Below are positions 44,498-53,229 of a DNA stretch of 64,000 nt, one piece after another. The position numbers were made by a program, and so were the translations under genes. The notes beneath the pieces are model-generated. The model did no database searches. It was not told the DNA's origin and saw nothing but the letters and a program-made list of their open reading frames with translations. Positions within the stretch are counted from its first letter, which is position 1. Each line of letters opens with the position of its first letter. Source of the stretch: Paenibacillus planticolens. Lineage in GTDB: Bacteria > Bacillota > Bacilli > Paenibacillales > NBRC-103111. The stretch is from positions 186,001 to 250,000 of the forward strand of contig NZ_WHNZ01000022.1 of the NCBI RefSeq assembly GCF_013141725.1. Direction: 5' to 3'.

Positions 44498-44518
44498 ATG
44501 AGTCTAATTCTTTGTTAA
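44498..44518 (+). CDS. Possible six-codon leader peptide upstream of the fucosidase gene
   Basis: ATG AGT CTA ATT CTT TGT TAA would encode six residues, directly after a near-ideal AAGGAGGAGG with 7-nt spacing. It ends 58 nt before the fucosidase start. Such a strong site in front of so short a frame suggests a leader peptide or an mRNA stabiliser; it may also be chance. The AT-rich stretch 44242-44497 before it shows no other feature. Confidence 0.35.
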   Translation: MSLILC

Positions 44519-44528
44519 GCAGCTATTA

Positions 44529-44542
44529 TGGAAGCGCTTTAA
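44529..44542 (+). promoter_or_regulatory. cre-like site upstream of the fucosidase gene
   Basis: TGGAAGCGCTTTAA matches the cre consensus TGWAANCGNTNWCA at 12 of 14 positions, with the palindromic AAGCGCTT core. It lies 35 nt before the start codon inside the leader, a position where CcpA would block elongation. Confidence 0.55.
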
Positions 44543-44576
44543 ATCGTGAAAAATCGATCTTTAGGAGGCTATCAAG

Positions 44577-47500
44577 TTGTTATTGAAACGAATAAAGAAA
44601 ACAGCTGCCATACTAGTTGCAGCTGTTCTGATGTCCGGCATTACGCTGAACGTAATGGCTTCTGAGCATGTACCTGCTGAGCCGCTATCGCAAAGTAACG
44701 TCGCCCCTTCCCCTGTGCAAATTATTCATGCGCAAACTTATAATGATAAATCCGGCAATATTATCACCGAAAAAAATCTTGCCCCTGACGGCGAAAGCAT
44801 ACGTTCCAATGGGATCGGGAACTGGGTCAAGTATAGTTCTGTCGATTTTGGCAATGGATCTTTTGACTACATGATGGCGGTGCTGTCGTCCTCTGGCGGA
44901 AAATCCGTTGACATTAGAATCGACTCGCCAAATGGAAAGCTGATTGGAACTTTGAATCTCTCCGCCACCGGAGGCGTTTATAAGGAACAATATGCGTCGA
45001 TCTCCCCTGTTTTCGAGAAGCATGATGTGTATCTGGTATTTTCCGATTCAGCCGATGTCAGCATAAGCTGGTTTGTATTTGGCAAAAATCCCGATAAGGA
45101 AACGGAAGCTGGTAAAACCGAAAGGATGAAATGGTTTCAAGACGCCCGCTTCGGCCAGTTCATTCATTGGGGGGCTTACTCGGTCCTTGCAGGAACGTAC
45201 AATGGCGTTCGCACAAGCGGGGACTCCGAATGGATTATGAGCAATATGCGTATTCCGAAGGACGATTACTTGGCGCAGGCCGTTCAACCTTTGAACCCCA
45301 CCCAGTATAACGCAAAAGATTGGGTCGACCTTATGAAGAAAGCTGGGCAGCAATATGTTGTCATTACATCCAAGCATCATGACGGATTCAGCATGTTCGA
45401 TACGCAAGTCAATCATTTCAAAGATTGGAGCATTGTGAATACGAGCGCTTATGGTAAGGATCCGATGCTTGAACTGTCCAAGGAAGCCAAAAAGCAAGGA
45501 ATCAAATTCGGTTTCTACTACTCCATTATGGACTGGTCCCATCCCTCCCAAGATAACACAGGCCAATTCTCTAATAATATGAAGCCGGGAATGAAGGACC
45601 AATACGTCTCAGAGATGAAAGCCCAACTACGCGAATTAATTGAAAAATATGACCCGGCTCTCTTATGGTTTGACGGGGAATGGAACAGTTGGTGGACCAA
45701 ACAGGACGGCAGAGACTTGTATAAATATCTCCGGACGATCAAAAACGATCTGGTTATTAACAACAGAGTCGGGAAAAAAGAGGAAGACGACGGCGATTAC
45801 GGCACACCGGAGCGGACTATCCCGGCCAACGGTTTGCCCTATCCATGGGAAACATGCCAAACCATCGCTGATTCTTGGGGCTACAGATCGTGGGACAGCT
45901 ATAAATCGGCCAAAACCTTGGTCACCGAGCTGGTCAGCACTTCATCCAAAGGCGGTAACTATTTATTGAATATCGGCCCGATGGCGAATGGACTGATCCC
46001 GGATCAAAGCATCGACCGGTTGACCGCAGTAGGCAAATGGCTAGATGCCTTCGGCGAGAGCATTTATGGCACAAAACCGAATGTATTCTCGTCTAAGCCT
46101 TCGTGGGGGTACGTCACGACAAAGCCAGGCAAAGTGTATCTGCATGTGATGGATTGGCCGACAAACGGAAAGCTGGAAGTTCCTAAGCTGGCGAACAGAA
46201 TCAACCATGTAAATCTCTTGAATAAACCGGATGGATCTTTATCCTATACGATGAAAGCCGACGATCTCGAAATATCCGTTCCGACCAGCGCTCCCAATGA
46301 CATTGACTCCGTCATTGTGATCGATGTGGCCGGAGATCCGCAAGGTTTCCCCTCTCCTTTCGCTTCCCTGCCGGACCTTGCGCTAAACAAAACCGCAAGC
46401 GCTAACGTGCAATACAGTTCCTCCTACAGCGCTGCGAAAGCAGTCGACGGGGATCCCGGCACTAGATGGGCAGCGCCCGATGCGATCAGACCGGATGGCT
46501 GGTGGCTGGAAGTTAACTTTGGCAGCCAGACAACCTTTAACAGTTTGATGATTGATGAATGGTTCGATGACGACGATCATATGCCCCGGATAACGAACTA
46601 CAAAATTCAGTATGACGACGGCGGACAATGGAAGGACGCCTATACGGGCACGACGATTGGCGCAGGCAAGATGATTATGCTCGATCAACCGGTTACCTCG
46701 TCCAAAGTAAGGCTCTACATTCTTTCGGTACGGACACAGCCTGTCCGCGGTCCGACCATCAACGATCTCAAAGTGTATAACTATCAAGGTGCTTCGCCTG
46801 ACCTAGCTCTAAACAAACCGGCCAGCGCCAACACGCAATGGAGCTCCTCCTACAGCGCGGCCAAAGCCGTAGACGGGGATCCCGGCACCAGATGGGCGAC
46901 GCCCGATGAGAACAGACCGGATGGATGGTGGCTGGAAGTTAATTTGGGCAGCCAGACAACCTTTAATAGTTTGCTGATTGATGAATGGTACGATGACGAT
47001 GCCCATGTGCCCCGGGTAACGAGCTACAAAATTCAGTATGATGACGGCGGGCAATGGAAGGACGCCTATACGGGGACAACGATTGGATCGGGCAAAGTAA
47101 TCACGCTCGAACAACCGGTTACTTCTTCTAAAGTAAGGCTACACATTCTTACGGTACGGACCGAGCCCCTCCACGGTCCAACCATCAACGATTTCAAAGT
47201 ATTTAACTATCAAGCATCATCGATCAAGCCGGTTATTACAATCCTTGGAGATAAAACCGTGAAAATTGTGGCCGGAGACACGTATACGGATGCGGGAGCA
47301 ACAGCGATCGATTACAAGTACGGGGATATTTCAGATCAGCTCAGTGTAAATCCTGCCGCACTCGACACAAGCAATCCGGGCATTTACACGGTAACTTACA
47401 ACGTTAAAAACGAAGAGGGTACAAGCGCACTGGAAGCTTCAAGAAAGGTTATCGTAGCTCCCAAAGCCGTTACGATTACAAGTGGATCGGGAACCATTAC

Positions 47501-48524
47501 TGTGCGTAATGCGATGGATACAGCCCGATTAAAGCTATATAATCGATCGAATCAAGTTGTGGATGAACATGATGCTTCCCAATCCCTTCAATTCACATCG
47601 GTGCCGGCGGCAGCTGGGTATTATGTCACTCAAACGGTTAATGGCATTGAGAGCAGTCCGTCGAATATCGTTCAAGTTGGAGATTCGCAATCTGTGGGAG
47701 CGACTTTAACCGGACCCGCTAGTGTCATATCCGGTCAACCGTTGTCTCTGACTTTCGGATTGAGCAGCGTATCCGAAGCGATCTACGCTGAAGATGTAAC
47801 GTTCACCTATGATCCGTTGAAGGCGGACTTTGTATCTGTCGAAACGTTGCATGAAGGACTTCAAATCATCGATAAAAAGGCAGGGGACGGCCAAATCCGG
47901 ATTTTGGCGGCGAGTTTAGGAGGAGCTCATGCGGTGAGCGGAGACGGGGATTTGCTGAAGTTGAATTTCTTAACCAAACCGGTTAGCGAGAAGGCATCGG
48001 CAGAAACCTCATTCGCCTTAACCAAGGCAGTCATCGCAGCCAGTGACGGAAAGGAGACGGAGCTGCAAGCCATTACGCACAACGTCACAATCACTCATGT
48101 AGATAAATCTGCATTAGTAGACTTGATTGCGAGCGCTCAAAGAACACATGATGCGGCGACAGAAGGCGGCTCGACCGGACAATATCCGGCAGGATCGAAA
48201 GCTAAACTCCAAGAGGCGATCAACCAAGCTCAGACCGTAGCCAATAATACGGCAGCCACAGAGCAGCAGGTGCAGCAAGCGGCTGGCGATTTGAATGCGG
48301 CCTTGCAGTCATTCCTGAATTCGGTTGTTACCACAAAACCGGGCGATTTGAACGGTAATGGAACAGTTTCCATCGGAGACTTGGCTATGTTGGCCAAGGA
48401 GTACGGAAAAGACTCCACCGATCCGGACTGGGAACGAATCAAGCACATGGATTTCAATGGCGACGGCAAAATTGACATTGCTGATCTTGCACTTTTGGCT
48501 AGGATGATTCTGGAAGACGTATAA
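44577..48524 (+). CDS. Secreted multidomain alpha-L-fucosidase (GH29) with CBM, cohesin, FIVAR and dockerin modules
   Basis: 1315 residues starting with TTG, placed by AGGAGG 8 nt upstream. Order: signal peptide (1-29); CBM6-like domain (about 46-170, GIGNWVKYSSVDFGNGSF); GH29 catalytic domain (about 180-500) with the HWG motif RFGQFIHWGAYS, KHHDGFSMFDT, and the probable nucleophile Asp366 in LLWFDGEW; two tandem F5/8 type C (CBM32-like) modules (about 599-740 and 741-880); a DUF5011 Ig-like domain (about 884-962); a cohesin domain (about 1041-1172); a FIVAR helical domain (about 1175-1249); a type I dockerin (about 1255-1315) with two calcium loops, DLNGNGTVSIGD and DFNGDGKIDIAD. It would remove terminal L-fucose from glycans outside the cell. 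Carrying both cohesin and dockerin allows self- or cross-assembly with other enzymes, as in Clostridium perfringens glycosidases. Confidence 0.93.
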   Translation: MLLKRIKKTAAILVAAVLMSGITLNVMASEHVPAEPLSQSNVAPSPVQIIHAQTYNDKSGNIITEKNLAPDGESIRSNGIGNWVKYSSVDFGNGSFDYMMAVLSSSGGKSVDIRIDSPNGKLIGTLNLSATGGVYKEQYASISPVFEKHDVYLVFSDSADVSISWFVFGKNPDKETEAGKTERMKWFQDARFGQFIHWGAYSVLAGTYNGVRTSGDSEWIMSNMRIPKDDYLAQAVQPLNPTQYNAKDWVDLMKKAGQQYVVITSKHHDGFSMFDTQVNHFKDWSIVNTSAYGKDPMLELSKEAKKQGIKFGFYYSIMDWSHPSQDNTGQFSNNMKPGMKDQYVSEMKAQLRELIEKYDPALLWFDGEWNSWWTKQDGRDLYKYLRTIKNDLVINNRVGKKEEDDGDYGTPERTIPANGLPYPWETCQTIADSWGYRSWDSYKSAKTLVTELVSTSSKGGNYLLNIGPMANGLIPDQSIDRLTAVGKWLDAFGESIYGTKPNVFSSKPSWGYVTTKPGKVYLHVMDWPTNGKLEVPKLANRINHVNLLNKPDGSLSYTMKADDLEISVPTSAPNDIDSVIVIDVAGDPQGFPSPFASLPDLALNKTASANVQYSSSYSAAKAVDGDPGTRWAAPDAIRPDGWWLEVNFGSQTTFNSLMIDEWFDDDDHMPRITNYKIQYDDGGQWKDAYTGTTIGAGKMIMLDQPVTSSKVRLYILSVRTQPVRGPTINDLKVYNYQGASPDLALNKPASANTQWSSSYSAAKAVDGDPGTRWATPDENRPDGWWLEVNLGSQTTFNSLLIDEWYDDDAHVPRVTSYKIQYDDGGQWKDAYTGTTIGSGKVITLEQPVTSSKVRLHILTVRTEPLHGPTINDFKVFNYQASSIKPVITILGDKTVKIVAGDTYTDAGATAIDYKYGDISDQLSVNPAALDTSNPGIYTVTYNVKNEEGTSALEASRKVIVAPKAVTITSGSGTITVRNAMDTARLKLYNRSNQVVDEHDASQSLQFTSVPAAAGYYVTQTVNGIESSPSNIVQVGDSQSVGATLTGPASVISGQPLSLTFGLSSVSEAIYAEDVTFTYDPLKADFVSVETLHEGLQIIDKKAGDGQIRILAASLGGAHAVSGDGDLLKLNFLTKPVSEKASAETSFALTKAVIAASDGKETELQAITHNVTITHVDKSALVDLIASAQRTHDAATEGGSTGQYPAGSKAKLQEAINQAQTVANNTAATEQQVQQAAGDLNAALQSFLNSVVTTKPGDLNGNGTVSIGDLAMLAKEYGKDSTDPDWERIKHMDFNGDGKIDIADLALLARMILEDV
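46370..47215 (+). repeat. Tandem duplication encoding the two CBM32-like modules
   Basis: Two adjacent units of about 420 bp (46370-46793 and 46797-47215) inside the fucosidase gene are highly similar at the DNA level, including long identical stretches around GGGGATCCCGGCAC and TATGACGACGGCGGAC. This points to a fairly recent duplication that could expand or contract by recombination. Confidence 0.85.
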
Positions 48525-48541
48525 CGGCCTTATATTTATGT

Positions 48542-48575
48542 ACCCGCCATGCAACCCATGCATGGCGGGTTTTTC
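48542..48575. terminator. Terminator after the fucosidase gene
   Basis: 11-bp perfect stem ACCCGCCATGC / GCATGGCGGGT with a 7-nt loop and TTTTTC. Confidence 0.9.
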
Positions 48576-48596
48576 TGTATTCGCTCCGTTTGGGAA

Positions 48597-49688
48597 CTAC
48601 CTGACGCTTAACTTGCTATCCATCCATTCAAAAGCTTTCCTAAGCTCATCCTTCGGAACATGCGCATACCGGTCACCGATCGAAACCTCATAACAGCAGG
48701 ATGTCTCATTGATCTCCCTGACATAATGAGTAAAGCCTACTCCCGTCGCCTCATACAGGTTGACTAGCAGGGATTCCAGCTTCTCTTTTGGCATATTCAC
48801 ATGGACATGGAACATGTTCGTTACAGGCTCAAGCGGTTTCGTTGCAACGTCGGGGAGCTGATTGTACAAGGCGGCAAGCTCTTTCGCTTCCTCATAGTAC
48901 TGCTCCATTTTGTGCAGCCGCTGTTTGAAATAATAGCTGGCGCTAAGAATATACGGATACAGGCTGATTAAATCGCCGCCGTGACGCCTTTTCCATACCT
49001 TCGAAGTTTTCGTAAATGTCTCGTCTCCTGCAAGAATGGCCCCTGCAATGCCGCCGATTCCCTTATAGAACGAAATATACACACTATCAAACAGCTCGCA
49101 AATTTCGCGGGCGGACTTCTGATAATAAGGCAGAATCTCATACAGCCTAGCGCCGTCCAAATGCAGCTTAATGCCATGACTGCGGCAAAAGGCAGAAATC
49201 TCTGTCAGCTCTGCATAATCCGGGAGCTGTCCGCCGATTTCCCGCTGCGGCAATTCCAGCAGCAAACACGCAATTTCGTCTTTCATTTGAAGCACATCTT
49301 CCAGACGGATCAGCCGATCTTTGTCACCGAGCAAGACAGGCTCGATATGGTGAAGTTCCTTTAATCCGTCTTCCTCATGGATTTCCAGATGACTCAAAGG
49401 ATGGTACGCGACTTTCTTCACGCCTTGATGATCGCACCAAATTCTTAGAGCAATTTGCTGGGCCATTGTTCCGCTAGGGAAGAATACGGCCGATTCCTTG
49501 CCAAGATACGCAGCCATTTCCGCTTGGAAATCCTCAATTAACTTTCCGTTGCCATACATGTCACTTTCCATATTTCCATCGATATCCTGTAATGCTTCTA
49601 GCAATACTTGAATATTTCTTTTGCCATGTCCGCCCAATGGGTACTTGGTTTGATGAAATGCTGTTAGTAATGGATTGATTTTAGTCAT
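48597..49688 (-). CDS. Threonine aldolase-like / beta-eliminating lyase, PLP-dependent
   Basis: 363-residue fold-type I PLP enzyme. Hallmarks are ESDMYGNGKLIEDFQAEMAAYLGKESAVFFPSGTMAQQIAL, the PLP Asp in KLHLDGARLYEILP, and the Schiff-base Lys in SVYISFYKGIGGIAGAIL. This fits the L-threonine aldolase group (Thr or allo-Thr to glycine and acetaldehyde), though the exact amino-acid substrate is uncertain. AAAGGAG precedes the ATG. Divergent from the Rieske gene, with a 99-nt gap. Confidence 0.87.
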   Translation of the reverse strand: MTKINPLLTAFHQTKYPLGGHGKRNIQVLLEALQDIDGNMESDMYGNGKLIEDFQAEMAAYLGKESAVFFPSGTMAQQIALRIWCDHQGVKKVAYHPLSHLEIHEEDGLKELHHIEPVLLGDKDRLIRLEDVLQMKDEIACLLLELPQREIGGQLPDYAELTEISAFCRSHGIKLHLDGARLYEILPYYQKSAREICELFDSVYISFYKGIGGIAGAILAGDETFTKTSKVWKRRHGGDLISLYPYILSASYYFKQRLHKMEQYYEEAKELAALYNQLPDVATKPLEPVTNMFHVHVNMPKEKLESLLVNLYEATGVGFTHYVREINETSCCYEVSIGDRYAHVPKDELRKAFEWMDSKLSVR

Positions 49689-49723
49689 TTGTATCGTACT
49701 CCTTTGTTTGTCATGACTCCTAC

Positions 49724-49753
49724 TTGGTCTCAGATCAGCAATTGGATTATAAT
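49724..49753 (+). promoter_or_regulatory. Promoter of the Rieske gene
   Basis: -10 TATAAT (49748-49753) and -35 TTGGTC (49724-49729) with 18-bp spacing, about 35 nt before the start codon. Confidence 0.55.
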
Positions 49754-49787
49754 CGAGCTAACGCTATTTCGAAAAGGAGATTCAATT

Positions 49788-50084
49788 ATGAAGGAAGTCC
49801 TCATCGGTTCCAAAGATCAATTTACAACTTTTCCCGTGGAGGTGCAGCTTGAACGCGATCTGTATTTCTTGATGCATGTCGACGATAACCAATACAACTT
49901 GTATGGAAGTATTTGCCCCCATGGCGGCTATACCGTGGACCTCATCGACGGAGAGCTGGAGTGCCCCTTGCACGGGTGGACCTTTGAAGTGCATACCGGA
50001 CGTTGCCATAACGTGCCTAGCGCCAGACTCGCCACTTATAACGTCATTCTTCGAGACAACATGCTGTTCGCTCAGATGGCATGA
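49788..50084 (+). CDS. Small Rieske [2Fe-2S] protein
   Basis: 98 residues with the complete cluster motif: Cys43 and His45 in ICPHGGYTVD, Cys59 and His62 in ECPLHGWTF. It is a soluble, ferredoxin-like electron carrier resembling those attached to oxygenases or NirD-type proteins; no partner oxygenase is adjacent. The ATG at 49788 has AAAAGGAG 8 nt upstream; a frame reaching 49689 has no site. Confidence 0.92.
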   Translation: MKEVLIGSKDQFTTFPVEVQLERDLYFLMHVDDNQYNLYGSICPHGGYTVDLIDGELECPLHGWTFEVHTGRCHNVPSARLATYNVILRDNMLFAQMA

Positions 50085-50159
50085 CCTCACGTATATTTTA
50101 CCAGTGGTCAAGCTATAATAACAGCTGTTGTTATCAATTGAACGGCTGTAGGAGGCTTA

Positions 50160-51497
50160 ATGTCCGACAAAGTGGCTAGAAGCAAGTCCAGAGGGATGAA
50201 GTGGTGGCAGCTGAGCCTGCTCGGAGCCGCCTGCACGATTGGGACCGGTTACTTTCTAGGCGCCGGCATTGGCATTCAAATGGGCGGCACGTCGATCATT
50301 TTCATGTTTATGCTTGCAGCCTTCGGCACTTATCTTGTCTTCGACGTTCTGGCCCGGATGACGGAAGCCGATCCTGAACAAGGCTCGTTTCAAACCTATG
50401 CGGCCAAAGCCTTCGGGCGCTGGGCAGGCTTCAGCAGCGGCTGGGTGTACTGGTGCTCTGAGCTTTTAATTATGGGAAGCCAATTAACCGCTTTATCTTT
50501 TTTCACCCGCTATTGGTATCCCGGGGTACCGATGTGGGTCTTTGCGTCTGCCTACGCCCTCTTAGGTCTAGGCGTTATTCTGCTCGGGACGCGTGTTTTT
50601 GAACGCGCCGAGCATATTTTTGCCATTATCAAAGTATCTGCCATCGTCATGTTTGTGATCATCGCGGGTGCCGCCCTCTTTGGTTTCATTACCGGCACCT
50701 TTCCGCCGAAGCTCCCAACCTCAAAAGAAGCCTTGTTGCCTAAGGGGCTGCTCGGGGTTTGGTCTTCCTTCATCTATGCCTTCTACGCGTTCGGCGGCAT
50801 TGAAATCATGGGCCTAATGGCTGCCAGACTTAAGCGGCCCGAAGAGGCCCCGAAGGCCGGAAACATGATGATCCTTCTATTAACGATCATTTATATCGCC
50901 TCATTAGCACTTGTCCTGGCCTTGGTCCCTCTCGATGCGCTGCAGGGCAAAGAAAGCCCTTTTCAAACGGCATTAAACGCGTACCAGCTCCCCTTTATTC
51001 CCCATGTATTTAACGCGATCTTAATCATTGCCGGGTTTTCGACGATGGTCGCCTCGCTTTTTGCTGTTACAACGATCCTTGTCACGTTAGCGCAAGATCG
51101 CAATGCTCCCGCGATATTCGCGAAACGATCCAGCGGCAAACACAAAATACCGTTCCCAGCCGTTGGTTTCACAACCGGAGGGATAACGGCAGCGGTGCTG
51201 ATGGCTCTTTTGCTCCCTGAAGAACTGTACGCCTATATCACAACGGCGGCAGGCATAATGCTGCTGCTGAATTGGCTATTCATCCTACTTTCATCAGGGC
51301 GTTTATTGCGCTTATCGGCTTGGGGGAAGATCAAAAGATACACAGGCATGCTCCTCATCCTTACCGCTATTACAGGTACCGTCTTTCATTCAACAAGCAG
51401 GCCGGGTTTCTGGATTTGTCTCGTGTTTATCGTAATAATTGGTCTCATAACGGTTGGAATGAGTTTCACATCCAACAATCGTAAAGGGGCTGTTTAG
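50160..51497 (+). CDS. APC-family amino acid permease
   Basis: 445 residues with about twelve membrane helices. The first helix holds the broken substrate site (LLGAACTIGTGYFLGAGIGIQMGG), and TEADPEQGSFQTYAAKAFGRWAGFSSGWVYW is the typical APC helix 2-3 region. Substrate unknown. AGGAGGCTTA precedes the ATG, and TATAAT at 50114 with a palindrome AACAGCTGTT (50120-50129) overlaps the predicted start point. Ends 3 nt before the convergent LysE gene. Confidence 0.9.
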   Translation: MSDKVARSKSRGMKWWQLSLLGAACTIGTGYFLGAGIGIQMGGTSIIFMFMLAAFGTYLVFDVLARMTEADPEQGSFQTYAAKAFGRWAGFSSGWVYWCSELLIMGSQLTALSFFTRYWYPGVPMWVFASAYALLGLGVILLGTRVFERAEHIFAIIKVSAIVMFVIIAGAALFGFITGTFPPKLPTSKEALLPKGLLGVWSSFIYAFYAFGGIEIMGLMAARLKRPEEAPKAGNMMILLLTIIYIASLALVLALVPLDALQGKESPFQTALNAYQLPFIPHVFNAILIIAGFSTMVASLFAVTTILVTLAQDRNAPAIFAKRSSGKHKIPFPAVGFTTGGITAAVLMALLLPEELYAYITTAAGIMLLLNWLFILLSSGRLLRLSAWGKIKRYTGMLLILTAITGTVFHSTSRPGFWICLVFIVIIGLITVGMSFTSNNRKGAV

Positions 51498-51499
51498 CG

Positions 51500-52126
51500 T
51501 TAAGCAAAAAGTGCCTGGAAAGCTTTTAATCCGAAATGCAGACCAAAGCCGATCAAGGATAAACCTGAGACGATCGAAATCGCCGAAAGCCCGCGAGGCG
51601 CAAGAAATTTGCGAAATCCACTGGCTAAAGAAGCCATGACAAGATCCCAAAGTATGATCCCGACGAACATAATCCCCGTATACAACAGCACGTGGTTTCT
51701 ATCATACTTAGCAACAGTTTCCGCTAATACGGACCCATAGATTCCTAACCAAAAAAGGATAGATAAGGGAGAGCTGATCGCCATTATGAATCCTGTGAAA
51801 AAAGATCTGGTCAGCGACTCTTCCGAGCTATGACTTGCATCTTTCAATTTACCGGCACCAATTAAGCTTTCGATCCCTGAATAGAGTAGAATAAAACAAC
51901 CAAATAACCACAGAAACGTCTTCATAAACGGTGTCGTTAAAAAATGGACAAGGCCAAAATAAATGAGGATAATCAAAATCACGTCAGCGAACATTCCCCC
52001 TACGCCCACCATCCAAGCATGGGTAAAACCGCGCTTTATGCCTCTGTCCAGCATCGCCGCATTAATGGGACCAATTGGCGCGGAAAGCGATAATCCCAGC
52101 AGTAAGAAACTTAGCATGATATACAT
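51500..52126 (-). CDS. LysE family transporter
   Basis: 208-residue membrane protein with about six helices. It has the family N-terminus LLLGLSLSAPIGPINAAMLDRGIKRGF and the later FITGFIMAISSPLSILFWLGIYGS-like block. Exports amino acids or related metabolites; the substrate is open. The ATG at 52126 has GGGTG close upstream; a GTG at 52135 has no better site. Confidence 0.88.
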   Translation of the reverse strand: MYIMLSFLLLGLSLSAPIGPINAAMLDRGIKRGFTHAWMVGVGGMFADVILIILIYFGLVHFLTTPFMKTFLWLFGCFILLYSGIESLIGAGKLKDASHSSEESLTRSFFTGFIMAISSPLSILFWLGIYGSVLAETVAKYDRNHVLLYTGIMFVGIILWDLVMASLASGFRKFLAPRGLSAISIVSGLSLIGFGLHFGLKAFQALFA

Positions 52127-52237
52127 CTCATTCACCCATTCGTCGGTTAGACATACAAGCCTATCTTCTCGTAATATCCTATTCTTCGGGCAGGGCTTGT
52201 ATAACTTTGAGCCTCGTTTCAGCTGTAAAAAAAGTGT

Positions 52238-52268
52238 TTGACATTCACGCTGCGTAAAGCTGTACAGT
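52238..52268 (+). promoter_or_regulatory. MerR-type promoter with 19-bp spacer
   Basis: -35 TTGACA (52238-52243) and -10 TACAGT (52263-52268) are separated by 19 bp, the over-long spacing that MerR-family activators correct. The spacer contains an inverted repeat, TTCACGC-T-GCGTAAA (52244-52258), as the operator. It directly precedes the MerR gene, so the protein probably regulates itself. Confidence 0.78.
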
Positions 52269-52290
52269 TACATTGTCAGGAGGTGAACAG

Positions 52291-53055
52291 ATGGAATACA
52301 CCGTGCAAAGCTTGGGCAAGTTGGCAGGCGTAAGTACCCGAACGCTTCGCTATTACGATGAAATTGAACTGCTTAAGCCGGCAAGAATCAATTCATCGGG
52401 ATATCGCATCTATGGTCAGGCGGAGGTTGACAGGCTTCAACTCATTCTTTTTTACAGAGAACTGGGTGTGAATCTGGATCGAATCAAAGAACTGATTAAC
52501 GCCCCTGCCTTCCATGCAGCCGATGCTTTGAAAGAACACCGTGAACAGCTCCTCGACAAAAGAGCCCAGCTTGATATGTTGATTGCCAATGTCGAGAAAA
52601 CGATTGCTTCACAAGAAGGGAGAATATCCATGACCGATAAAGAGAAATTCGAAGGCTTCAAACAACAGCTTATTGATGAGAACGAGAAGAAATACGGGGA
52701 AGAAATTCGGGAAAAGTATGGCGACGATGCTGTTAATTCCTCCAATCAAAAAGTGAAGAACATGACACAAGAAGAGCATGAAGAGGTTGCGCGCCTGGCG
52801 AATGAAGTGGCCGCTTCCTTATCTGAGGCTTATCAAACAGGCGATCCGGCAGGCGAGGAAGCGCAAAGAGCAGCTCATCTGCATAGACAATGGCTGTCCT
52901 GCTACTGGAGTCATTACAGCAAGGAAGCTCATGCCGGTCTAGCCCAAATGTATGTCGATGACGAGCGGTTTAAAGCTTACTATGATCATAAACAACCTGG
53001 AACTGCACAATTTCTGAGAGATGCCATACACATTTATACAGGTTATAAGAAGTAA
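52291..53055 (+). CDS. MerR-family regulator with TipAS ligand-binding domain
   Basis: 254 residues. The N-terminal MerR winged helix is YTVQSLGKLAGVSTRTLRYYDEIELLKPARINSSGYRIY. A coiled-coil dimer helix (about 75-110) is followed by the TipAS domain, the multidrug/thiopeptide-binding fold of TipA, Mta and SkgA (KYGEEIREKYGDDAVNSSNQKV and HLHRQWLSCYWSHYSKEAHAGLAQMYVDDERFKAYYD). The likely role is to sense antibiotics and activate its own or an efflux gene; the MATE gene is convergent downstream. The ATG at 52291 has AGGAGGTG 7 nt upstream. Confidence 0.93.
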   Translation: MEYTVQSLGKLAGVSTRTLRYYDEIELLKPARINSSGYRIYGQAEVDRLQLILFYRELGVNLDRIKELINAPAFHAADALKEHREQLLDKRAQLDMLIANVEKTIASQEGRISMTDKEKFEGFKQQLIDENEKKYGEEIREKYGDDAVNSSNQKVKNMTQEEHEEVARLANEVAASLSEAYQTGDPAGEEAQRAAHLHRQWLSCYWSHYSKEAHAGLAQMYVDDERFKAYYDHKQPGTAQFLRDAIHIYTGYKK

Positions 53056-53193
53056 AAGCGTTGTGAGCGGGACACTAGCAGTTTTTCTACTCTATGATTC
53101 AAACATCCAATTTTTTAGAAGATTCCTGCATAGAATAGTATTGTACCAACAGCCAACAACCACCAGCCATGTGTATCATCCTCCAACCCCCAA

Positions 53194-53226
53194 AAAAGCA
53201 CAGAGCCCTCAGGGCCCTGTGCTTTT
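53194..53226. terminator. Bidirectional terminator between the MerR and MATE genes
   Basis: Stem AAAAGCACAG / CTGTGCTTTT enclosing GCCCT/AGGGC. A-run on the left and TTTT on the right. Confidence 0.87.
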
Positions 53227-53229
53227 CGG

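Noticed and set aside
27394..48524. A sialidase gene linking the fucosidase and the sialic acid operon
   Set aside because: No Asp-box or other sialidase signature is present in the window; any sialidase must be encoded elsewhere.
50114..50134. Regulated operator for the APC permease at the AACAGCTGTT palindrome
   Set aside because: A 10-bp palindrome alone is too weak, and no regulator gene is adjacent, so it is only mentioned in the gene entry.
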